Position numbers and translations under genes: made by a program. The notes beneath the pieces are model-generated. The model saw nothing but the letters and a program-made list of their open reading frames with translations, did no database searches and was not told the DNA's origin. 5,973 bases of DNA from positions 453-6,425 of the forward strand of contig DLGP01000100.1 in the NCBI GenBank assembly GCA_002482765.1, read 5' to 3'. This DNA comes from Alphaproteobacteria bacterium UBA7691 (GTDB lineage: Bacteria; Pseudomonadota; Alphaproteobacteria; Ferrovibrionales; Ferrovibrionaceae). Of the stretch, positions 1 through 5,183 are shown piece after piece; within the stretch, counting starts at the first letter, position 1; every line of letters begins with the position of its first letter.

Positions 1-2
1 GC

Positions 3-431
3 ATGACCCGCCGCATCGTCACCGCCCCCATACCCCCCGGCTTCACCCGCGCCGAACCGGTTTCCCGTTTTTTTGGCCGCCTTGGCAAATTCTATATCCG
101 GCGCACGGATGGCGCGCCGCCGGTTTGGGGCATCCATCTGCGGCCCAAACATGGCAATCGCCACGGCACCGGCCATGGCGGCTTTCTGGCCACGCTGGCC
201 GATACCCATATGGCCGGCTTCATCCATTACAATTTTCCCGATGTGCGCGTGGTGACCACCGATCTTAAGCTGAAATACCTGCGCCCGGCACGCATGGGCG
301 ATTGGCTGGAAGCGCATCAGGCATCGGTGGAGCGAGAGGGCGATTACGCCACCGTGGTCTGCGATCTGAAAGTGGCCGGGCAGATTGTGGTGCGCGCCAC
401 AGCACGCTTCAAGCTGATGCCGAAAGGCTGA
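3..431 (+). CDS. PaaI-type hotdog-fold thioesterase
   Basis: Predicted 142-residue acyl-CoA (or related thioester) hydrolase of the PaaI/4HBT hotdog superfamily, acting in the cytoplasm. The family signature is the HGTGHGGFLATLADT stretch at residues 54-68. Asn52, His58-Gly59-Gly60 and Asp67 have the same spacing (N+6=H, N+15=D) as the catalytic Asn, HGG loop and general-base Asp that I recall for human THEM2, so the active site looks intact. A basic, proline-rich N-terminus precedes the fold, and the length is normal for a single hotdog domain. Only two bases precede the ATG, so no ribosome binding site can be judged and a start farther upstream outside the window is possible. The gene is convergent with the PhoD-like gene and overlaps its 3' end by 23 nt. 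The family call is firm; the substrate cannot be deduced. Confidence 0.85.
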   Translation: MTRRIVTAPIPPGFTRAEPVSRFFGRLGKFYIRRTDGAPPVWGIHLRPKHGNRHGTGHGGFLATLADTHMAGFIHYNFPDVRVVTTDLKLKYLRPARMGDWLEAHQASVEREGDYATVVCDLKVAGQIVVRATARFKLMPKG

Positions 432-2064
432 GACTATCGGCTGTGGCCCGCGCGGTGAGTTTGTGCTCCAGCGCCATGCCGGTATTCCTTTGCCGGATAT
501 CGGCCAGCAGATGCCAGGTTGCCTCGGCGCTATCCGCACTGATACGCAGGCTGAGATAACCGCGCCGCGCCGTATCGCACCACAGCATATCCGGGCTGGC
601 CTGGCGCATACCGGCGGCAAGCCTTTCCGGCGCCAGCGGCACAAAACTTTCCAGGCCCGGCGAGCACACCCCCGGCGTGGCGAATTCCGCCACCATGCGG
701 CCATCTGCGCCGCGATGCCCATAAGCCCAGGCATTATGCGTATCGCCGGCCAACAACAGCACACGCCGGCCCGCTATTGTTGCCTGATCCAGCAGGCGCT
801 GGCGCGCGGCATGATAACCGGGCCAGGAATCCGGCGTGGTGGTGATGCCCTGCTGCGCCAGCTCGGCGCGGCGCTGGAGCGCCTGACGCAGATTGGCCGA
901 GGCCGTATCGGGCAAAGCCGCGCCAATATCGGTCGGGAAAAACCGCTGCCCCAGCACCACCTGCTGCGCCACAATCTGCCAGCGCGCACCGCGTTGCTGC
1001 GAGGCCGCCAAGGCGCGGTCCAGCCAGGCTTCCTGTTCCGGCCCGAGCAACTGGCGGCGCGGATCGGCCAGTTGGCTGCGATAACGCGCCAGTGCCTTGG
1101 CATAAACCTCTGATTCCGGCGCAGCGCTGTATAGCTCACGCGGCACCGCCGCCTGGCGATCCCGCCCAACCAGCCTGGTATCAAGCAGGATCAGATCGGC
1201 CAGGCCGCCCAAAACCACCTGGCGGTAAAGCTGCGCCGCATCGCGGATCGGCAGCCATTCATAATAGGCTTGGCGGGCCGCCGCGCGGCGCGCCGGCCAG
1301 GGGCCTTCCTGATCCGGCTGATGATTCTGCGCCCCGTCGCGCCAGGCATCATTGGCGAATTCATGGTCATCCCACACCGCCATCATGCTGTGGCGCGCAT
1401 GCAGAGCCTGCAAATCCGGATCGGCGCGGTAAAACGCATAACGGCGGCGGTAATCCGCCAAAGCCACGATTTCATGCGGCGGCTCGAGTCCTTCACGCCC
1501 CGGCGCGCGCTGCGCCGGGCTGGGATAAACCTGATCGCCCAGTTCGTAGATGTAATCACCCAGATGCAGCAGCAGATCAAGATCGTCACGCGCGGCAGCA
1601 TGGGCATAGGCGTTGAAATGGCCAAAGCCGATATTGGCGCAGGAAAACACCGCCAGCGTGAGCGGGCGCTGGCCATCTGCCGGTAAAGTGCGGCCCCGGC
1701 CCGGCGGCGAGACCACGCCATCCCCGGCACGGAAGCGGTAATGCAGCGCTGTATCCGCCGGCAGCCCGGCCGCTATCGCCTTGACACAATAATCCCGCGC
1801 CGGCTCGGCCCAGGCCTCGCCTTCGGCCAACAGGCGGCTGAACCCGGCATCGGCGGCGACCTGCCAGGTCAATCGCGCCCGGGCGCCATCTGCCGGCAGA
1901 TAGCGGGTCCAGAGCAGCAGGCTGGTTTGATCCGGATCGCCGCTGGCCACGCCATGGCTGAACCGGCCGGCCTGTGGCGCTGTGGCGCAGGCGGCCAGGC
2001 CAAGCGGCGCGCTGCCGGCAAGTTGCAGGAAACGGCGGCGCGAGGCGGCAGGAGCGGCAGGCAT
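409..2064 (-). CDS. PhoD-family phosphatase/phosphodiesterase, Tat signal
   Basis: 551-residue PhoD-like metallophosphoesterase, expected to hydrolyse phosphate mono- or diesters in the periplasm or at the envelope. Residues 8-14 (SRRRFLQ) match the twin-arginine consensus and are followed by a hydrophobic stretch. LAAC at 23-26 could be a lipobox, making this a possible Tat-exported lipoprotein. A PhoD N-terminal domain (GVASGDP at 38-44 and following) leads into the phosphatase domain. That domain has Cys142 in FSCAN, LGDYIYE at 168-174, WDDHEF at 231-236, GDTHNAW at 440-446 and EFATPGVCSPG at about 460-470, which are the usual metal-site blocks. Length is typical and no block is missing. 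The ATG lacks a clear Shine-Dalgarno sequence. The gene starts 48 nt after the stop of the MliC-like gene on the same strand, so co-transcription is likely. No Pho-box-like repeat was seen upstream of the pair, so phosphate control is not supported here. The exact substrate is unknown. Confidence 0.9.
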   Translation of the reverse strand: MPAAPAASRRRFLQLAGSAPLGLAACATAPQAGRFSHGVASGDPDQTSLLLWTRYLPADGARARLTWQVAADAGFSRLLAEGEAWAEPARDYCVKAIAAGLPADTALHYRFRAGDGVVSPPGRGRTLPADGQRPLTLAVFSCANIGFGHFNAYAHAAARDDLDLLLHLGDYIYELGDQVYPSPAQRAPGREGLEPPHEIVALADYRRRYAFYRADPDLQALHARHSMMAVWDDHEFANDAWRDGAQNHQPDQEGPWPARRAAARQAYYEWLPIRDAAQLYRQVVLGGLADLILLDTRLVGRDRQAAVPRELYSAAPESEVYAKALARYRSQLADPRRQLLGPEQEAWLDRALAASQQRGARWQIVAQQVVLGQRFFPTDIGAALPDTASANLRQALQRRAELAQQGITTTPDSWPGYHAARQRLLDQATIAGRRVLLLAGDTHNAWAYGHRGADGRMVAEFATPGVCSPGLESFVPLAPERLAAGMRQASPDMLWCDTARRGYLSLRISADSAEATWHLLADIRQRNTGMALEHKLTARATADSLSLSASA

Positions 2065-2112
2065 GGCGCAATGATGCGTCAGGCGCCGGCGGAAGTCTAA
2101 TCCAGGCTCAAC

Positions 2113-3057
2113 CTAACGCAACGCACCCGGCGCATTACCCGGCGGCACCGCATCGCTGGGCGGCACGGCGGCCACCACGGCGCAGGACCAAGCCTGGCCG
2201 GAAGCCGATTCGAGCTGGATATTTTCGCCAAAGCGCGTCGCCGCCCAGCCCCGGCCGAGATATTCATAGCGGCCATCGGGCGGCTGGCGCAGCAGCGGCA
2301 CCGCCGGCTTGCCGGGCTGTTCCAGAAACAGCGTATCCGGCTGGCGACTGAAGGCGCTGGCGGCGCCCAGCACCAGGCGCAGATCGTCGGCGCAGCGAAA
2401 CGCGATTTCGCCGGGCCGGATCGGCCCGAAACGGGGGGAGGGCGGTGGCGGTGGCGCAAAGCCATAGCTGGTGCTGCCGGGCTGGGTCTGCCGGCCGCGC
2501 TCGCTCCAATCGCCCAAACCCAAAATGCCCTGGCCAAGCAAACCCTGGCCGATGCCACCGCGCCCGCGCGTGCCGCCCAGCCGTTCCATGGCGCTGCGCG
2601 CCTGGGCCAGGGCGGCCTGGATTTCCGGCTCGTCCGGCTCGGTATCAATGCCATCCACCTGTTTGCGGCCTGAGGTGAAGCGGCCCTGGCTGAAATTGAG
2701 ATTGAGGCTGATGCGGCGATAGCCATCGGCCACGCCGGCCTGGCCGGCCACGCGGCGGCTGCGCTCGCCATAATGCATCAGCTCGCCGCGATGGAAATCA
2801 AACACCACGGTGGCATCGCCATGTTCGCCATAGCGGCGCCATTCCGTGATCCGCACCGGGCGGCCCTGTTCCAGCATGGCTTCCCAATCGGCACTTAATT
2901 CGCCCTGATTGTAGCGCCCACGCACCACCTGCACCGGCTCGGCATTCTCGGCTTCCGAATCTTCCGGCACCTGGCTCCGGGCCGGCGCCACAGACAGTGC
3001 CAGCAGCAGGGGCAAAGCCAGCACCAGGGCAAACAAAATGACCCGAAACGGCAGCAT
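2113..3057 (-). CDS. Secreted protein with C-terminal MliC-like domain
   Basis: 314-residue predicted periplasmic protein; I do not recognise a named gene. Residues 1-28 form a classic Sec signal peptide (basic MLPFR, a long Leu/Ala core, then APARSQ, with cleavage around residues 26-28). Residues about 40-160 are an uncharacterised domain rich in beta-type segments. Next come a Gly-rich stretch (about 161-183) and a linker with five prolines (202-206). Residues about 215-295 resemble the MliC (C-type lysozyme inhibitor) fold: FRC, then DGRYEYLGRGW, ending in WSC. The only two cysteines of the mature protein, Cys222 and Cys292, bracket this domain as an MliC disulfide would. The serine and lysine of the MliC inhibitory loop appear replaced (PPDGRY rather than SASGARY, and TRFG rather than tKG). 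The ATG at 3057 is chosen because GAGGAG lies 10 nt upstream and the signal peptide begins there; an in-frame TTG at 3090 would add 11 residues. It is the first gene of a leftward pair with the PhoD-like gene. The domain call is moderate. Confidence 0.7.
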   Translation of the reverse strand: MLPFRVILFALVLALPLLLALSVAPARSQVPEDSEAENAEPVQVVRGRYNQGELSADWEAMLEQGRPVRITEWRRYGEHGDATVVFDFHRGELMHYGERSRRVAGQAGVADGYRRISLNLNFSQGRFTSGRKQVDGIDTEPDEPEIQAALAQARSAMERLGGTRGRGGIGQGLLGQGILGLGDWSERGRQTQPGSTSYGFAPPPPPSPRFGPIRPGEIAFRCADDLRLVLGAASAFSRQPDTLFLEQPGKPAVPLLRQPPDGRYEYLGRGWAATRFGENIQLESASGQAWSCAVVAAVPPSDAVPPGNAPGALR

Positions 3058-3067
3058 ACGCAGGAGA

Positions 3068-3073
3068 CTCCTC
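3068..3073 (-). promoter_or_regulatory. Ribosome binding site deciding the MliC-like start
   Basis: On the minus strand this reads GAGGAG, 10 nt before the ATG at 3057. It lies inside the longer TTG-initiated reading, so it argues for the shorter protein whose first residues begin the signal peptide. Confidence 0.6.
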
Positions 3074-3245
3074 AACAAAAAATCCGCCAATCAGCATCCA
3101 ACCAGAAGAAATAGGCAGGAATAGGGCAGGCAATTTTCGCCGATTTCCACCCGCCGGCAAGTGACGGCAGCAACTTAGATGCTGCTATCCTGCCGGCCGG
3201 CTGCGGCGATTCGTCCTACGGCTGTTTTAAGGCCATGGGGGTGGC
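3074..3245. promoter_or_regulatory. Divergent intergenic region with short dyads
   Basis: This gap must hold the promoters of the leftward MliC-like/PhoD unit and the rightward STAS-like/nitroreductase unit, but no strong -35/-10 pair is obvious on either strand. Two dyads are visible. One is GCAGCA-N7-TGCTGC at 3167-3185, directly followed by TATCCT, a weak -10 candidate for the rightward unit. The other is the perfect palindrome GCCGGCCGGC at 3192-3201, which is unremarkable in DNA of this composition. Divergent promoter activity is inferred from gene layout only. Confidence 0.4.
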
Positions 3246-3263
3246 GTGGAGAGTGAATCAGAC

Positions 3264-3671
3264 ATGCCGGCGGCGCTGACCCGGCAGCAATATGACGGCG
3301 AAATCAACATCCGCCGCGATGACGGCCTGCTGCATATCACCATCAGTGGCGACCTGGATTGCCGGGTTGTCTATGAAACTATCCGCGACGGCCATGCCAG
3401 CGGCCTGATCGGCCTCAACATCCCCACCCTGGTGGATATGCGCAACTATACCGGCAGCATCGAGTGGCGCGAGATCATGCGCATTGCTGCCCTGGCGCCC
3501 TGGGGCGCACCAGCCGGCGGGGCCGCCGGCCGGGTGGCCTATGTTTCACAGGCGCGGCTTTTCGCCAGCATCGTCAAGGTGGTGGAAATCCTGTTCCAGC
3601 GCAGCCGGCATCGCCACTTCAACGAGCCGGACCCCGCCTTGCTCTGGCTGCGCGAAGCGCTATCTGCTTAA
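3264..3671 (+). CDS. SpoIIAA/STAS-like small protein
   Basis: 135-residue cytoplasmic protein of the SpoIIAA-like/STAS-type fold, judged by pattern and not by a firm motif. It has an N-terminal beta pair (GEINIRRDDGLLHITISGD), then the LVDMRNY strand typical of these proteins, a helix (EWREIMRIAALAPW), and a RVAYVSQARLFASIVKVVEILF strand-helix. It ends with the FNEPDPALLWLREAL helix seen in family members where aspartate-rich text precedes an ALxWL ending. There is no signal peptide, membrane segment or cysteine-based metal site. The ATG at 3264 has GGAG 12 nt upstream; an in-frame GTG at 3246 would add six residues and cannot be excluded. The stop is 36 nt before the nitroreductase gene on the same strand, suggesting one transcript. 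STAS-like proteins often act in signalling or partner switching, but no kinase or sigma factor lies nearby, so the role is open. Confidence 0.6.
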   Translation: MPAALTRQQYDGEINIRRDDGLLHITISGDLDCRVVYETIRDGHASGLIGLNIPTLVDMRNYTGSIEWREIMRIAALAPWGAPAGGAAGRVAYVSQARLFASIVKVVEILFQRSRHRHFNEPDPALLWLREALSA

Positions 3672-3707
3672 ATCGCCGCTCTTTTCCCAACCTTTTCGAG
3701 GCAGTAG

Positions 3708-4304
3708 ATGACCGAAGCCAATGGCCGCAAGGCCGACCATCCGATTGATCCGATTTTCCTCAAGCGCTTCTCGCCGCGCGCCTTCACCGGCGAAGCCATC
3801 CCGCAGGGTGAATTGCTGACCATCTTCGAAGCCGCACGCTGGGCGCCTTCGGCCTATAATTCGCAGCCCTGGCGCCTGTTTTATGGCTGCCGCGACACCG
3901 CGCAATGGCCACTTTTCCTCGGCCTGCTCAACGAGCCGAACCAGCTTTGGGCCAAGAATGCCGCCGCCATCGTGGTGCTGGCTTCGAAGCCGAATTTCCT
4001 CCAGCCCGGCACCAATAACGAGATGATCTCGAAAACGCCGAGCTATGATACCGGCGCTGCCTGGGCCAATCTGGCGCTGCAATCCACCATGCTGGGCTGG
4101 GTGGCACATGGCATCATCGGTTTTGACACCGCCCGCGCCGCCACTGAATTGAAGCTGCCGGGCGATTGGCGCGTGGAAGCCGGCGTAGTGATCGGCCGCC
4201 TTGGCGACAAGTCGATCCTGCCGGAAGCCCTGGCCGCCCGCGAGGCACCGAACAGCCGCCGCCCGCTCGGCGAGACCATCTTCGAAGGCGGCTATACCGG
4301 CTGA
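3708..4304 (+). CDS. Nitroreductase-family FMN oxidoreductase
   Basis: 198-residue NAD(P)H-dependent flavoprotein of the nitroreductase superfamily, normally a cytoplasmic FMN-bound homodimer. Residues 20-26 (RFSPRAF) form the FMN-phosphate-binding Arg/Ser/Arg block. Residues 44-58 hold the PSAYNSQPW core (Pro47-Ser48-Ala49, Asn51, Gln53-Pro54-Trp55) that contacts the isoalloxazine ring. GAAWANLALQSTMLGW in the second half is the dimer-interface helix, and VVIGRLGD near the C-terminus corresponds to the usual GxGD-type end. Length is standard and nothing looks truncated. CGAGG at 3697-3701 sits 6 nt before the ATG and supports this start. The gene follows the STAS-like gene closely and is ended by the hairpin at 4330-4362. 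The physiological substrate cannot be read from sequence; quinone, nitro-aromatic and dehalogenation activities all occur in the superfamily. Confidence 0.9.
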   Translation: MTEANGRKADHPIDPIFLKRFSPRAFTGEAIPQGELLTIFEAARWAPSAYNSQPWRLFYGCRDTAQWPLFLGLLNEPNQLWAKNAAAIVVLASKPNFLQPGTNNEMISKTPSYDTGAAWANLALQSTMLGWVAHGIIGFDTARAATELKLPGDWRVEAGVVIGRLGDKSILPEALAAREAPNSRRPLGETIFEGGYTG

Positions 4305-4329
4305 TTGCTGCCGGCCAATCCGACGCGTC

Positions 4330-4362
4330 AAAACCCGCCAAGCATTGCCTGGCGGGTTTTTT
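4330..4362 (+). terminator. Intrinsic terminator between convergent genes
   Basis: A perfect 11-bp stem (AAAACCCGCCA at 4330-4340 with TGGCGGGTTTT at 4350-4360) and a 9-nt loop end in six T's (4357-4362) on the plus strand, 25 nt past the nitroreductase stop. Read on the minus strand the same hairpin has a four-T tail, so it may also stop transcripts of mqsRA, whose last gene ends at 4370. It is therefore a likely bidirectional terminator, stronger rightward. Confidence 0.85.
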
Positions 4363-4369
4363 CTGGCCG

Positions 4370-4771
4370 TCACGCTGCGGTTATTTCCTTGAGCAAATCC
4401 GGGTGGCGATCAAGCAATTGCAGCAGCTTCACCAAAGCCAGCGGCGGCTTGGTCTTGCCGGTTTCATACCGCGAGAAGGCGTTCACACCGCCGCCAAAAA
4501 GCTCCGCCGCCCTGCGCTGATCAAGCGCCAGTTTTTTACGCACCCGGATAATAAACGCCGGATCAACAATGCTGGCATTCACCTGTTTGTTGAAGGCCAG
4601 CATTTCAGCCATCACCCGCTCGGATGTTGCCGCATCGAGAATGCTCTCGGCGCAGGCCGGGCAAAAATCTCCGGTGACGGCGGGAATCGTGGTGGTTTCA
4701 CCTTTGTAGCTGTAGGGCAGGTCGCGGGTGTCATGCACCAGCGCCGCCGCGCCGCAGACCGGACATTGCAT
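4370..4771 (-). CDS. mqsA: MqsA-family antitoxin, zinc plus HTH
   Basis: 133-residue antitoxin that binds and neutralises MqsR and represses its own operon. The N-terminal zinc domain has Cys3-x2-Cys6 and Cys37-x2-Cys40. These positions match the zinc ligands of E. coli MqsA as I recall them. The C-terminal XRE-type helix-turn-helix (about residues 70-125) contains FGGGVNAFSRYETGK, with Asn97 and Arg101 in the positions reported to contact DNA in E. coli. Length is close to the 131 residues of the E. coli protein. It follows the toxin gene with a single base between the toxin stop and this ATG. It has a strong AAGGAG ribosome binding site at 4779-4784 (7-nt spacing) inside the toxin gene's last codons. 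The toxin-first order is the known mqsRA arrangement. No truncation or frameshift is seen. Confidence 0.93.
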   Translation of the reverse strand: MQCPVCGAAALVHDTRDLPYSYKGETTTIPAVTGDFCPACAESILDAATSERVMAEMLAFNKQVNASIVDPAFIIRVRKKLALDQRRAAELFGGGVNAFSRYETGKTKPPLALVKLLQLLDRHPDLLKEITAA

Positions 4772-4772
4772 T

Positions 4773-5069
4773 TCACAGCTCCTTGAACGATACGATCAGC
4801 AGGTCGTCGACCAGCGTCAGTTTCAGATAGATATCTGCGGCAGCGCTGCGGGGGCGATACACGTCCTGCCAGATGGTATGGTCGGCATGCGTGGTCATCG
4901 ACTTGTAGAAATCGTTCATTGTGAGCGCCGCAATGATGGCCAGCATGCCTTGAAAATCAAGGCCCAGCACCACCGCCCCGCTGCGGGCGGCCTGCGTGGT
5001 TCGCACCCGTCCTGCCGCAACCCTCGCATGGATATCGGCAAGACGGTAATGCGGTTTCCGCTTTTCCAT
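4773..5069 (-). CDS. mqsR: MqsR-family mRNA interferase toxin
   Basis: 98-residue RelE/YoeB-fold ribonuclease toxin. The E. coli homologue cleaves mRNA mainly at GCU and slows growth under stress. Length equals that of the E. coli protein and the two align with no gaps from memory. The block DFYKSMTT at 53-60, the IWQDVYRPR block at 66-74, YLKLT at 81-85 and LLIVSFKE at 90-97 are conserved. Lys56, Gln68 and Tyr81, the residues reported to matter for catalysis in E. coli, are all present at the same numbers, so the toxin is probably active. The ATG at 5069 is supported by MEKRKPH, which matches the usual MqsR N-terminus. Upstream there is only a TGGGAC just before the ATG, a poor and badly spaced Shine-Dalgarno, so toxin translation may be weak. 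It is the first gene of the mqsRA operon; the dyad at 5078-5094 immediately upstream is the probable MqsA operator. Confidence 0.95.
   Translation of the reverse strand: MEKRKPHYRLADIHARVAAGRVRTTQAARSGAVVLGLDFQGMLAIIAALTMNDFYKSMTTHADHTIWQDVYRPRSAAADIYLKLTLVDDLLIVSFKEL
4779..4784 (-). promoter_or_regulatory. Strong ribosome binding site of mqsA
   Basis: The minus strand reads AAGGAG, 7 nt before the mqsA ATG and inside the codons for the Lys-Glu-Leu end of MqsR. It is much closer to ideal than anything before mqsR, which suggests antitoxin is made in excess from the shared transcript. Confidence 0.8.
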
Positions 5070-5077
5070 GTCCCAAA

Positions 5078-5094
5078 ATAACCCAATTGGTTAT
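5078..5094 (-). promoter_or_regulatory. Probable MqsA operator over the mqsRA promoter
   Basis: Perfect inverted repeat ATAACC-N5-GGTTAT, 8 nt upstream of the mqsR ATG. Its AACC-N5-GGTT core has the arm sequence and spacing of the palindromes bound by MqsA in E. coli (AACCT-N3-AGGTT, recalled). On the minus strand TATAAC (5090-5095) is a good -10 candidate that overlaps the operator, so MqsA binding would block RNA polymerase; no convincing -35 was found. The flanks extend the dyad imperfectly (CCAAA on the left, TTTGG on the right). A further AACCT half-site lies on the minus strand at 5106-5110. The local A+T richness contrasts with the surrounding genes. Confidence 0.7.
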
Positions 5095-5131
5095 ATTTGG
5101 CAAATAGGTTAATAATGCCATGCCTGGATAC

Positions 5132-5160
5132 AAAAAGGGCCGGGATCGCTCCCGGCCCTT
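5132..5160 (-). terminator. Intrinsic terminator of pnp
   Basis: Minus-strand hairpin with a perfect 11-bp stem (AAGGGCCGGGA paired with TCCCGGCCCTT) and a 4-nt loop, followed by a run of five T's. It begins 23 nt after the pnp stop codon. It separates pnp transcription from the mqsRA promoter immediately downstream, supporting the view that mqsRA is transcribed independently. Confidence 0.9.
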
Positions 5161-5183
5161 CCTGATTCTGCAAAAGCAGAAAG

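Noticed and set aside
463..2100. Several long open frames on the plus strand (for example 463-1113, 1092-1616, 1741-2100) across the PhoD-like gene
   Set aside because: They are antisense shadows in GC-rich DNA: low-complexity Arg/Ala/Pro-rich products with no recognisable domain, opposite a full-length gene with intact family motifs.
3058..3090. Longer TTG-initiated start for the MliC-like protein
   Set aside because: It would place the ribosome binding site GAGGAG inside the gene and add 11 residues ahead of a signal peptide that is already complete from the ATG at 3057.
3058..3263. Pho box upstream of the MliC-like/PhoD unit
   Set aside because: No pair of CTGTCAT-like direct repeats was found on either strand.
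3660..4373. A 237-codon minus-strand open frame opposite the nitroreductase gene
   Set aside because: The plus-strand frame has clear nitroreductase motifs and a good ribosome binding site. The antisense product has no recognisable family, and its frame would cross the terminator hairpin.
4773..5069. Depletion of GCU cleavage sites in mqsR as self-protection from the toxin
   Set aside because: Counting by eye gives about seven GCU triplets in the mqsR message, so no depletion is apparent.
5099..5119. Second palindromic MqsA operator upstream of mqsR
   Set aside because: Only the outer GGCA/TGCC bases and one AACCT half-site match; the arms between them do not pair, so it is noted only as a half-site.
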